In this document: piece by piece, positions 13,001-24,597 of the stretch | Layout of the letters: every line of letters begins with the position of its first letter | How positions within the stretch are numbered: position 1 is the first letter of the stretch | Origin: Cruorifilaria tuberocauda | Lineage: Eukaryota > Nematoda > Chromadorea > Rhabditida > Onchocercidae | Direction of reading: 5' to 3' | NCBI GenBank assembly: GCA_013365365.1 | Contig: JABVXU010000245.1 | Span: forward strand, 16,405-80,404 | Length of the DNA: 64,000 nucleotides | The notes under the pieces: model-generated | Databases searched by the model: none | Told to the model about the DNA's origin: nothing | The model's input: only the letters and a program-made list of their open reading frames with translations | Position numbers and translations under genes: made by a program

Positions 13001-15324
13001 ATTAAGTTGTCACTGATAAGTATGATACATAATAAGTGACAATCATAAATGATCGTTATAAATTAGTTATAAAGTAAGAATTTATATCCTACATTGTTAT
13101 TTCCTCATTCAATATTTTCAGCAGGAAATGCAACGTTTTCCTCGTTTGTACGATAAGATAAATGAAGTCGTAAGCAACGTTCTGAAAAGCCGTTTAAAGC
13201 CAACGAATGAAATTGTTGAAAATTTGGTAGCAATTGAACTTGCATACATTAATACGAAACACCCGGAATTTGCTGATGCTTCACTTGGCAGTCTGTTAAA
13301 GGTTTAGATTTTTTAGCTTCCAGCTATTTACAAGTCGGCAGATTTTTTTTATAATTTACTATAGTAAGAGTTAGCTGTATTAAAAAATTGCAACAATATG
13401 CATTCATTGAAAAAAAAATGAGCATTTCAATCATTGTATTACTTTATTTAGAGGTTTCATCATTAGGTGAAATTCTTTCTGACGTTTTTCAATTCTTTCT
13501 TGAAAGATCCATGTAATGAATATGCGACTTTATTAGCAAAAATTAATTTAACTGAGATAATTAAGGAGCACATATCTATTGACGATGATTCGAAACGGAG
13601 TATGAAACGCATTTCTCAGCCTGATACATCATTGCATAAAGCGCACGAGAATACTGCGGTAAATAATTTTGCATAAAATCATAGCTTTTTCACGAGACGG
13701 TTTTTCGGCATCTTTTATTTTTGATGTTTTAGGTTGTGAGTGCACCGTCTTCAGCTGGAGATTCAGTCGCCACACAGGCAAGAATTTATTGTTCTTTCTT
13801 TCATTCGAAGGAAAATGATGAGAATATTAGTATTTTGTCTTTTTGTTTCCTTAAGTGATTTCCTGCCATTTTCCATTGATCTGAATTAATATTATACGAC
13901 GGACAAATGAAAAGATTCCAAACTGTAGTAAGAGTGTAGTAAGAAGGAATTGACAGCATAGAAGGCGTTCCCTGAGGCTTTTGAACTTCGATATTGCAAT
14001 AGTTTTAAGACATTATTTATTCCTTTGCTATTCTAACTTAATATACTTATATCTGAGTATTGTAGAATGCGACCGAAATTTCAAGCTTCACCGGATGGTT
14101 CTTCGGTGGGAATGCGAAAGACAAGGAGTCAGTACAAACACGTGAGTTTTTGAAAGTTTTCAGAATCGCAGATTGCATCTATTACTTTAAAACACACTTC
14201 TTTCTAGGATCATAGTTTTCAATAACATTAGATTCAAGACGCATAATTTCTTATGTAACTTTCACTGTCTTCGCAATTTAATAACCATAATGCAAATTAC
14301 TAAAATATTGTATCAATTCCGTCAAGCTATAGCATCTTTTCAACGGTTAAACTGGTGTTGGATCACTGATATTATCGCTTTATGAGCAGTATTTTTGTTT
14401 CAGCTGGATCAGCTCGCAAGTCTATTAGTTTTTTGCCGGAAGTGCCAGAAAAGACGATTACACGAAAATTGACTGCTCGTGAGCAGAAAGACTGTCAAAT
14501 AATAGGTAAATTGCTTACTGCTTCTTTTCCTGCTTGACCACGCATGCAAACAGTAATACCACCAAAAGATATGATACATTGGATTATTGGATCAGCCTGG
14601 CAATTCTAGATATTTATGACACTTGTTTAATCAACTTCACCGATTTCTGACTGGACTAATTAGTTCCGACTTTTCATGCTTCCTTTTCTTATGTTTCGAC
14701 CAACAAATCTATTAACCTCTTACCCATTACTAATGTTTTGTTAAAAAGAACATTTTGCAGAACGCCTCATTCGATGTTATTTCATGATTGTCAGGAAAAA
14801 TGTCCAGGATACAGTACCCAAAGCCATCATGCATTTTCTAGTCAATTATGTTCGCGTACGTTTAATTTCTTTTCTTTGTATTCAAAACGTTTAACTGGCC
14901 TTCGTGAATTTGTCTATCTTCCGCAAAGCTCCTTTTTCCAAGTTATATTTTACATTTTGGAATTTATTAGAGGTATTATCCAGTTACACCCAAAATACTG
15001 CCAGATAAATATTTTATTGTCGGTATAGAGTGGATAAGAAAAGGTTCCAGGACAATTTGCAAAGTGAACTCGTACAACAGTTATATAAACGTGAAGTAAT
15101 TGAGGAACTGCTCACTGAAAGTCCAGTTATGGCTCAAAGACGAAAGGAAGCCGCTGAAATGCTTAGCGTATGTTGCGTTATTATTTATTTTCTCGAGATA
15201 TCCTTATATTTTTATAAGATTTATATACGGTTTTCTGGACAGCTAGTTACCCTGTGCGTTTTTTTAGGCGCTCAATAAAGCAAGCAATATAATTGGCGAA
15301 GTTCGTGAAATTCAGATTTGGTGA
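10060..15324 (+). CDS. drp-1: dynamin-related GTPase DRP-1 (mitochondrial/peroxisomal fission)
   Basis: Eighteen exons: 10060-10167, 10242-10386, 10487-10611, 10697-10816, 11065-11194, 11295-11415, 11502-11634, 12048-12253, 12334-12454, 12548-12700, 13122-13301, 13467-13658, 13733-13777, 14066-14141, 14404-14505, 14761-14855, 15051-15167 and 15268-15324, about 741 aa. It starts [12 protein letters not shown]. The GTPase motifs are intact: P-loop GSQSAGKSS (about residue 34), DLPG (about 149) and TKLD (about 218). The middle/stalk region contains [17 protein letters not shown] and [17 protein letters not shown] variable region replaces any PH domain, and the GED ends [12 protein letters not shown] and then IQIW. 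There is no proline-rich tail, so it is DRP-1 rather than classical dynamin. DRP-1 assembles on outer mitochondrial membranes and constricts them. The first coding exon extends back to an acceptor at 10052. The intron after 13777 appears to start with GC. The exon at 13467 begins with an odd hydrophobic run. Confidence 0.95.
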
Positions 15325-15977
15325 ACATATTTTTATTTTGATGGCACCATCCAACTGGTATTGGATTACCGTCGAATTGGTATTGGACCATATTTCATAT
15401 CCATTTGCAGGATAATATTCATATTGTCATTTGTACTTGATAAAAGATATAGATGCTTGACATCTTATATTTTGTATTCCCTCAACCTTACAAACGCGCA
15501 GTTATTTTGCTCTAAGATTTTAGGAGGACGGGACAGATTTGAGATTTGACTGTACATTCCAGAGTTCCATGTGATACGGTTTGATCATCGTTCCATGCTA
15601 TCATTATGGACTGATCCTCGTTTTTTTCATGCTGTCAGCTAACAAATGGCAGTGCATTTGGTTACTTTCCAAAAGCAATAGAAGCACTCTCTGTTGAATT
15701 TGTTCGATGTATGATTTCGAATGGACCGCTGGGCTAGCCAGTTATTCCAGTGCTGCTCGTAACAGATACTCTAATAAATTAATCTGCAAGTTATTGGAAA
15801 TGGCAAAACAAAGCGAAGATGAAGCACTGGTATAAACTGCAGTGTTCTCTGCTGAATCAGTTATTAGAACGTGTCACAAAGATTATCGAGGAATTGACAA
15901 ATTTCTCCCTGGTTTTTACGTCGCACAAGTGAAATATACAAGGATTTTACAAAGTGAAGCAGAATATAAAGTACTTC
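15325..15977. other. convergent 3' region between DRP-1 and the SLMAP-like gene
   Basis: The two genes converge here with about 650 bases between stop codons, so their 3' UTRs may overlap. An AATAAA at 15773-15778 could serve DRP-1. A short direct repeat, ACTGGTATTGGATTACC then AATTGGTATTGGACCAT, lies near 15354-15393. No coding exon was recognised on either strand. Confidence 0.5.
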
Positions 15978-18410
15978 CTATTCTCTTTTGACCTTGCTCA
16001 ATATAGAGGATGCAACCATCGTTCCGAAATTGTAAGCAATAAACATTACCGAAAAAAGCGGTAATGAGCACAGTAGTAAAGCCTGAAATGAAAGTAACAC
16101 TGGAAATTGAAGTTTGGCATGTTCAAACTATCTTTTTCATATTCACAAGTATTATTTTTCTACTGCTTTTTCGATAGTATTGCCTTAAATATTTAAAGTG
16201 ACGGCATATACTTCTGAAAGCTTACAGAGTGTTTCTACATTTTAAAGTTCAGAACCTACCGCAAAGTCACAGTTGATTCGACAGGGTGTTAATCTCACTT
16301 CCAGCATTGCTTGGTTTTTCTCATCACACAAGTATAATTTTGCATAACCTGAAAGCTTTCATGTTATATTTGTACGTTTGGAAAATGATACCACATTTCA
16401 TTTGAAATATGACATAATACATTTACCGTTATCTCCTTGTGCAGCATTCAGAAATTGCGAATCGGATATTTTCAGCCCAGTTTTATCCTTTATCCTAGGT
16501 TTTTCACACAATAAATTAACCTAAAACAAGCATATTTCAAATAACTCATTACATGATAGATTACAGCATTTTCAAATATAGACGTCATGATTTTTTCTGG
16601 ATAGAGATGATTGGGAAAAAAAACTGTGGTGCGGATAATGTAGGGATTCTCGAATGAATCATACTGGAAAATTCTTGTCGTCTGCATCCCCGTACTTGGT
16701 TTCCATTGCTTTTAATTGCTTCTTTAACTGTGAGACATGATCTCGAAGCAAGCTATTTGCATCCACTGCTACAGAAAGTTCATTTTCTAAATCAGCAACT
16801 CGTTGTCTAAGAACCGATGACTCTTCCTCTAGAACAAATATAAACGATTACTAGATCAAATTATTGCATTCTCGTGAATTCGGATTTCTCTTATCACTTC
16901 TGCAGATAAACTTGTAAAAATTGAGGATTTCGAACCTGCATTAAGTAAGCTTCTTTCAACATCAGCAAGTCGTTGCAAAGCTTCACATCGTTCTTCCTGA
17001 GCTCTACGTAAAGATTCCTTTGCAAGCGACTCAAATTTATTTTTATCCACAAGCAATTCATTCATCTGCTCTTTCACTTTTTCGCTAAGAGCATTTTTCG
17101 AATACAGTGCAAGTTGTCCTTCCAGCATTTCAATTCGCGACAGCAATTGATCCTCGCTTATCAATGCCTAAAGTGATAACAGTCAAGTATTATTAGTTTC
17201 CTGCTTCAATACTTTAAAATTCCTCGTAGATACGTAATCCTGCACTCAAATCATGTTTTCCTACAAGGTGAATCTTCCGACTGGAATTAAAAATTTAATA
17301 GTTAATCGAAAGTCGGACCTTTTTATACGACCAAAAGCGACTTTTTCGCGGTCACAGCCTACAACAATCTTCTGCTTTTGAGTTATTTCAATCATTTTTC
17401 CTTCTCTTCAAAACTTGCGGCAGTAATTACCTGGCGACTTGATTCAGCTGCTTGCTCAGTAGAAGAAAGAATATTCTCCAACATTGTAAGCTTTTGCTTG
17501 AGTGCTCGTTCTCGATACACTGCTTCACGCATATAATGCTGCAACTGGAAGAGCTGATGGAAGTCAGCTAGTGGAAACATCAGGGAATCACTATCATTCG
17601 CCCTTAAATACCCACCAATTTCCATATTATCCGGAGGGCAAGCCTCTTCACCATTTGTATCATAAAGACGTATCATAGCCAAGATACAACCATGAGTCAC
17701 TGAAAACATTTAATCCGATAGGAAATTAGAAAAAGCATCAGTATGCCGCTACGGTAAAAAAAGGGATTTGGGGTCCTCCAGAACGAGAAACATAAACAAC
17801 CTGGATTCAGCATCTATATATAAAGATGTGGAGCTTAAAATTACTGCTAATGTGTACCTTTATTAGCATTTTCAGAAATTTCTACACCGAACTGTAATAT
17901 GTCACCGGAATATATCTGTCGTGGGGAACTTTCTTCCGCACTTTTCGATAACCGGTCATTGTTGACAAATGTCCCATTGCTGCTCTTCGTATCTTTGAGA
18001 AGAAAACAACCTTCCTCATGCCATAATACTGCATGATTTCTCGACAAAACCTTAAATATCTACACAGCAGTAAGAAAATCCAAAAATAAAATACATATAA
18101 AGGATTTCTGATAAAAGCAGATTGCAGTGAGTCATGATGCAAAATCCGAAAATTCTTATCACAACAAGTAGAATCAAAGTCTCGTTCTTTTTTTGCTTTA
18201 TTCCAAAGACTAAAACGCGGATCGAAGCAGTTTGTTGTTAACCTTGCAATCAAAGATAGCGTTATCTGAACTGGGCTTCAATCGTGCAACTGATCGTCCA
18301 ATCTTCATTGCCCTTTCTTCCGAATTTGGAACTGTAAAACGTCTTTCCTCGAATGCGTGCGACTGTGAGCATGCTGTCAGGATAGCATATGGGCACCGCA
18401 TTCCTGTCAT
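15978..18410 (-). CDS. SLMAP: SLMAP-like protein: FHA domain, coiled coil, C-terminal tail anchor
   Basis: Exons in transcript order are 18410-18243, 18050-17858, 17699-17431, 17167-16936, 16828-16696, 16494-16427, 16348-16260 and 16082-15978, giving about 418 aa. The FHA domain covers roughly residues 20-115: KIGRSVAR, then SRNHAVLW and DTKSSNGTF, with the phosphothreonine-binding Arg, Ser and Asn pattern, and [10 protein letters not shown] long coiled coil follows ([33 protein letters not shown]), matching SLMAP. The last exon encodes [14 protein letters not shown], a tail-anchor helix followed by SKVKRE. SLMAP targets PP2A/STRIPAK to Hippo kinases and sits on membranes through its tail. 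The protein is much shorter than human SLMAP. If the donor at 16695 is not used, translation stops at 16659. Start choice: ATG 18410, with an alternative at 18401. Confidence 0.85.
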
Positions 18411-20950
18411 GCCATGCAACGAAACCCGAATCTATCAAGTTTGCAATACTGTACTATTTGAATGAAAATTTATCACAAAATTACACGAAATAATGATATC
18501 CAGACCCATTGAAGTAACGCTATCACAAAAGCGAATAGTGGAAGAATACAGAATACGGTAGTGTTATCAAAGAAAAATTAAGCTTTTTTATATGTCATAC
18601 TGAATAAATCCACGAAATTGAAACTTATATGAATTAAAATGAAGGCAATATCGGTAAAATAGGAAGTATATCTCGTCCTAACACTTCTAATTGCGAAATG
18701 ATCTCCTATTTATATAAAACAAAGTCTCCAAAATCCGATATCTTTTCATCTATTGTTTAACTTGATTTAGATGAAAAATCTGTGTATAAAATAATAATAC
18801 TCCTAATTTCGCAAAAATAAGCTATGCACTGATATACGGCAAATTTTAACATTTTAGAAAGGATATGATTATCCGCGCTGTTTAAAGAAGAAGCAACTCA
18901 TTATAGTTCAACATCCAACCTAAGAGATTCTAACAGAATTCTTATAAATATATATTGGTGTACCATTAAGGTGGAGGCGGTACAGCGAATCGACAGACTC
19001 TTACAGTATCATAGAATGAATGATTTCTAATCTACGGGTAAAATTTCGGCAATGTTTCCTTGCAATAAAATATCACATTGTATACTAGATTTTTCATAGA
19101 GAGATTAAAGATAATTCTGTAATATTTGGAAAACATGATTTTCAATGGAAAATCAAGCACAGTTTGCTTCAATAAAGGAGAGTGTGTTTTTTATCTCTAT
19201 TGTTAAACACATGCGAAATTGGTGCGTTCGTCATCTGTTCATATTTCAATCGAATTTTAGGTACATTCATGTCGACAATTAGAGAATGCTTTATTTCGAA
19301 ACAGAATAACCCTGACATGGTGATTTCAGAACAAAATACTGGAATTATGACTACAGGGTTTTCTCAACGTCTGAAATGAACTGTAGTCGTTAGAATCACT
19401 TGCAGCTTTGTGAAAGCAAATGTGCTACTTAATGCAGGTAATGTGCAGGTAATAGGAATGAGCTCCAGTATAATCAAATATAAAGCAGGTCAGAAATAGC
19501 TATCTAATCTCAGTTCTTGTCCACACTTAACAGTTTGTACTGTGTATAAAGGGAACAAAGCATGAGATAAATTTTCATCTTAGAATTATTCTATGAATAT
19601 TAATCTCCGGGACTGTTTTATTAAATGGACACAATCAATCGTTGACTATCAAATTTCTCGCAAACCATAAATACATCGGCATATAAGCCCTCGTCTCGAT
19701 TAGTTGGATGTGAAAACTGTTTGGATTACGTCCTTCACTTGTAAGGGATTCTGTGGTGCACATCGTCCCTATTGTTTTTTAGGATGGGCCGCATTTTATA
19801 CGGATCTGTTTAGGAATTGGAGTGAGACGTGTAATGGACAGCGTGGGAAACGGTTGTGTAGGCTACGCGTTTTTCGTGATTGTATGGGATTGGTTTTCTC
19901 GCAAGTGCTGCGTGTTCATCTGCTCCAGAGTATGCTGTGATAAGAGTTACTTTTGTGGTCTGCAAACCCTTGTTAGGTTTTTGCGAATCAATATAAAGCG
20001 ATAGCTCCTACGCATTTCACTGTGTGAATGAAGGAGTGTAGTATCACTGTAATTTTATTGTGGATGAACTTTGACGATCTGAATTAGTTGGAAGATGAGG
20101 AGGTAGACAGCTAGGATCATCATCTTACGCAACTTCTCTCATACTATTGCTAATTGACTAAAGGCGACCTATAAGCGGACAGTGATCGAGTTCTTGGAAC
20201 TTCTAATAGAATTTCAGATCTTCCAAGAAATTACGATAGTGGTTATCCTAAGTTTGCTTAATGCAACTTGTACTAATATTACACCCAAATACGGGATCGC
20301 TTTTGGTCGTATTTTGATCGCTTAGATCTGACTCATCATTATTGCTCTGATTTGGGACGAAGGGAATATTTATTGCCAATCACGTTATTTAGGAGCATTC
20401 ACACTTGGGACCTACCTTTGTCATATATTTGTACAATGTTTTCATACGGTTCCTATGGGAAAATGAACCGTCCGTGGTCAAATTGATGCAATTAGCTTAA
20501 CAAATAAGTAGAAACTCCATCTGTATGGTATTTCGGTCATTTCATCGTGGCTAGTTTTTGTGCCGAGGTTTTTTTCAAAACCATAGCAGGATGGAAGTCC
20601 CAGTAATATTGACAGTTTACAGGATTTCTTCGTTTCGGTCAGTAAGGAAATAAAAAATAGGTTTTATTTTGGCGAACGTTTTGCATCTTATCTAATATGC
20701 TACATTAGATCTTTTTTATAATTTTGGTAAAACAATTCGAGTGCATAAATTTGTTCTCTTTTCTGCTTAAGGATTAGGCATTTTCAATTTTTATCAGTAT
20801 TTATATAAGCTCTTACGAGGATTGGAGTTTAATCCACGCATTCTATTTGATAAATGCTCGTCACGTTCCACTGGTCTAGAATCTGGTAAGCATTCCTTAT
20901 TATATTTTTATTCAGGAATCGCGTGCTTAGAGCGGTCGTTCTCATACAAT
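18411..20950. other. divergent intergenic region between SLMAP-like gene and G3BP
   Basis: This 2.5-kb stretch probably carries the promoters of both flanking genes. Most of it is AT-rich without recognisable exons. A patch at about 19690-20000 has higher GC and two overlapping open frames without a recognisable product. A TTTTATTCAG acceptor at 20905-20914 lies 36 bases before the G3BP ATG. Confidence 0.5.
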
Positions 20951-23900
20951 ATGAAGATGGAGGGAGTTGGTGATGTTATGAATGGCCGTAATAATGAAGT
21001 TACCAGAGCACCACAACCATCGCCTAAAGGTTTTATATCATATCAAATCTTTATTTAAGCATGTAAATATCCACAGTATTGGCATTTTGCTTCATGCATT
21101 TATTGTTTTGGCATGATATCCTGGTCGTTTATTGTAAATTGTGGAATGATTGTGAGACTGAGTGCTGGAGAAATCATTGTTAATGCTTCCTCCTTAGAAA
21201 AGTTGGCCATGTTTACCATCATTAAAGTTTGATCATTTCATTCGTCATCGTTAGAAATTGTAGCATTTAGAAACTGTATTTTACCATACTTCAATGTTCT
21301 CTATTCTCCATTTATTCACATCTCAATGAACCTGAAAGGCATTTTATGAATGATCATTTATTTTCCCCGCTCGCTTTTCAAAAAAAAAAATGCATACCAA
21401 CTATCATGCTTTTAAAAATGTGACACCATACATAATGAGTAATGATGGAAATATTGCATAATTTATTCCAATTATCAAGTTTGCTCGCTGCGGTATCCAA
21501 CTGTTATGTATTTTAGAGATTGGACGTGAATTTGTTCGTCAGTACTATACGATGCTCTCGGAAAGACCACAGGACGTTTTTCGATTCTACAGCCATGAAT
21601 CATATTTTGCTCACGATACGGATCAACCTGTTCAGGGACAACAGGTATTTCATGGTTCTTAAATATCCTGCGTGAAACATCTTTATGATAGCAGATAATT
21701 GTTTACAACATAAAATATCTGTTACAGATTGTTTAATTTGCAGAAAATACAGAAAGCAATCGAACGTTTGGCTTTTGTTGACTGTAAGGCCCGGATTTAT
21801 ACTGTCAGTGGTACTGCCACAATGAACAACGGCCTAGTTATACAAGTAAGTCATTGAGTTCTCATAATGAAATGGTTTTTTTTTGCTCTCTGTTAACTCC
21901 GCAACAGTAAAAATGGGAAAATGAGCATTTCATAAAAACTAATCATTCAAAAGGGATCTCTTTGAGTTTTATTATTTGAATATTAAGTAAAAGATTTTAA
22001 AGGTTTGTGGCGAACTTTCGATCGGCGATAATCCTGAAAGGCGTTTCTTGCAAACATTCATTCTGTGTCCACAAACTCCAAAGAAGTACTATGTCCATAA
22101 TGACGTTTTCCAATGGCTTGATCGAGCCTTTGGTGACACTGTCATTCAATCACAAAAGAACGGTTTGTATGCTTTTTTTCTTATAACGTTACAGTTGATA
22201 AACATGTAAGAAAGGCATAGATTACGAATAATTTTATCACAGTAAATTCAACCTTCACATTTCACATCGTGTCGGAAAGAAATACATAGGTGCTTTGAAA
22301 GCATGGTATATAGAACCTCTGGTTATGGGAAAGGCTGCAAGGTCTTAAATTCAGGGCTACTGTAAATGTGAACTGATCATACTAAACGATATAGTTTAAA
22401 GATTACTAGCAGATGCTTTTTTTTTTCATTGATATAGTATTTGATCGAGTTTTCGTTGGGATGTGTACTACAATGAGTTATTCTAATCTCAAGTATTTCA
22501 AAGCATAAGGCGTAATTGAAAGTGACATGATTAAAATTTACCGGTTATTATAACTTGGACAACTCACTTAACGATTGGAACTAGATGCGAAGGCCAATAT
22601 ATGTTGGCTTGATATTCTGACTTTCAGATGTCCAGACTCAAATTGCTACTGAGGAGAATACTGCAGCAAATGGTGAAGCTGGTGGAATTAATGGTCATAC
22701 TCAGGCTATCTCGGCAAGCCACAACCGTTAGTGGTTATAATTTTATTTCATCTTTCATATTCTTGGGCAGATCAATGATTGACCGTTCTTTACATGAGAT
22801 CTCCGCTTGTTGATTTTCAAATGATATTTTGGCGCATCTGTTCATCTCTCCCCATAACTTTCCGGTTGTTCCAATGGAAGTATATTACTGCATTTTTAAT
22901 TAAAGCAATAGATACATTATTTTACAGAGAAAATTTCGCAACAAAACTGTCTTTTCTGAATATAAGCTTGTAGAGATGGGAAGAAAAAGAAATGTTCGTT
23001 AGGAAAATGTAACTACTGAGATTTTCAGAAATTAATACTACTGACCAGTCACCTGACAGCATGGAAAAAGAGCAGCATCTTGAACCCATTCCAGCAGTAA
23101 ATACAAATACAGCTGTTCATGATGCAAAACATCAAATAAATGATATAGCTAATAGTAAATCAGATAATAGTTTCACTGAAGAGACACAGGTAAGTTATAA
23201 ATAAAGATATCGTAATTTCATATCATTTACGTCGAGATTTTAAATTTTATTTTAATATTTTGTTGTTTATGCGAAGATACTTCTTTTACATAGCACCTGT
23301 TGAACACAATGAAAGACCCATCGCCGTATAAATAAATTCGTTTGCAGACGGATGATTCGAATTCGATTATAGTTGATTCAGCACCGAAAACTTGGGCTAA
23401 ATTGGTCGGTGGTAATCAGACAACTGCATCAACTGTTGCTGCGCAACTGCAAAATATAACTCAGGCGACAGCACAGCCGCAAGTGCGGTTGCCTGTGATT
23501 CAAAATCAGACTTCGGTCTCTGTTTCAAATAATACAAATCTTCACACAAGTTTCGGTAAGTAATAATATATGTGGTGCCGCAGAAGATCTATCAACTATT
23601 TTTTGTTTACTTTAGAAGACAATTGTCGGCTGTACGTGGGCGGCATAATTCGTAATATTGTTCCGGAAAGCGCAGCTGCAATTGAAAGAGATATACGTTC
23701 CGAGTTCGAAAGTATGTTCTTGCAGTATGATAATTGATTTCCGCAGTGATTGTTTTAATGGAATTTTAAAATTTATACGTCTTTGTTTCTGTATTTTCTG
23801 ATTTTTTCTTCAGAATTCGGTCATGTTGTCGCGGTAAATGTTCCCCGTCGTGTGCTGGATACTGCTGATACACAGCGGACTATTTTTGCTTTTGTGGTTA

Positions 23901-24597
23901 TGAGAACACCGGAAGGTGCAAGAAATGCATTCAGTGCTGCAAGGAAGGTCATTCAACTGATTTTGTTGATCCATTGAAGACTTCCAAGTTTTGATGTAGT
24001 TTTGTTAGAAATGTTTTCTAATGGAAGATGGAGAATAGGATCTAGAAAAAATTTACGCTTTCAGGAGACAAATATGTTTTACTTTTCCCCATCTAAGCGT
24101 TTGCAGTTTTGCAGTCTTAGTTTTATGTCATTGAATGTATGTAGTATATAAATTAAAAATTTTTCAGGAGCGGGCGCTTTCACTTATACATCTGAAAATT
24201 GATTCAATTGGATTCGATGGAGAGGCTACTCTTTCGGAGCAGAAGGGTGGGCAGATAAACTCTCGCACTCCGTTTGTGCACAGAGGCCCTTCTGTGCAAG
24301 GTTACAGCTTTCTTTGTAATTTAACTGATCCTCAGATATTACTTCCGATACAAATTAGTGTAAAGTAATTTTCATTTATTTAATCAGAGGAATGTTTTAT
24401 ATTGTTTTAGTTTTCCCAACGTTATTAATATTTGCTTGGAAAATAGTGTAAGAATGTTTCTAGGCTTGTCGCGCGCCGGATTTAATGTGCGTAATGGAAC
24501 TGGTGGCGGACGTGGTGGTGGAGGAGGATCTCGCGGATTGCGACATTATAGCGGTAGTAGTGAATGTCGGCAGTCAGGCGACCATGGCCGACACTAG
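20951..24597 (+). CDS. G3BP: Ras-GAP SH3-binding protein G3BP (NTF2-like + RRM + RGG)
   Basis: Exons: 20951-21029, 21517-21644, 21744-21845, 22003-22162, 22628-22726, 23029-23189, 23348-23555, 23616-23711, 23814-23947, 24168-24300 and 24464-24597, about 477 aa. The NTF2-like domain occupies about residues 27-150 (GREFVRQYYTMLSERP, FYSHESYFAHD, then RRFLQTFILCPQ and KKYYVHNDVFQWLD). A long acidic/Gln-Ser-rich linker follows. The RRM begins near residue 313, with RNP2-like LYVGGI and RNP1-like TIFAFVVMRTPEGA. The tail is Gly/Arg-rich (GTGGGRGGGGGSRG). This order is diagnostic of G3BP (C. elegans GTBP-1), an RNA-binding scaffold that nucleates stress granules in the cytoplasm. The first ATG after the acceptor at 20914 is taken as start; its N-terminus has little similarity to vertebrate G3BP. 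Confidence 0.92.

Noticed and set aside
17882..18253. 123-residue minus-strand open frame over the SLMAP FHA region
   Set aside because: It is another frame of the FHA exon and its intron; the correct frame gives the conserved SRNHAVLW and DTKSSNGTF motifs.
20886..20914. A 29-base intron (GTAAGC to TTCAG) upstream of G3BP
   Set aside because: It is too short to be spliced; the acceptor is more likely used by a spliced leader or a longer 5' UTR intron.
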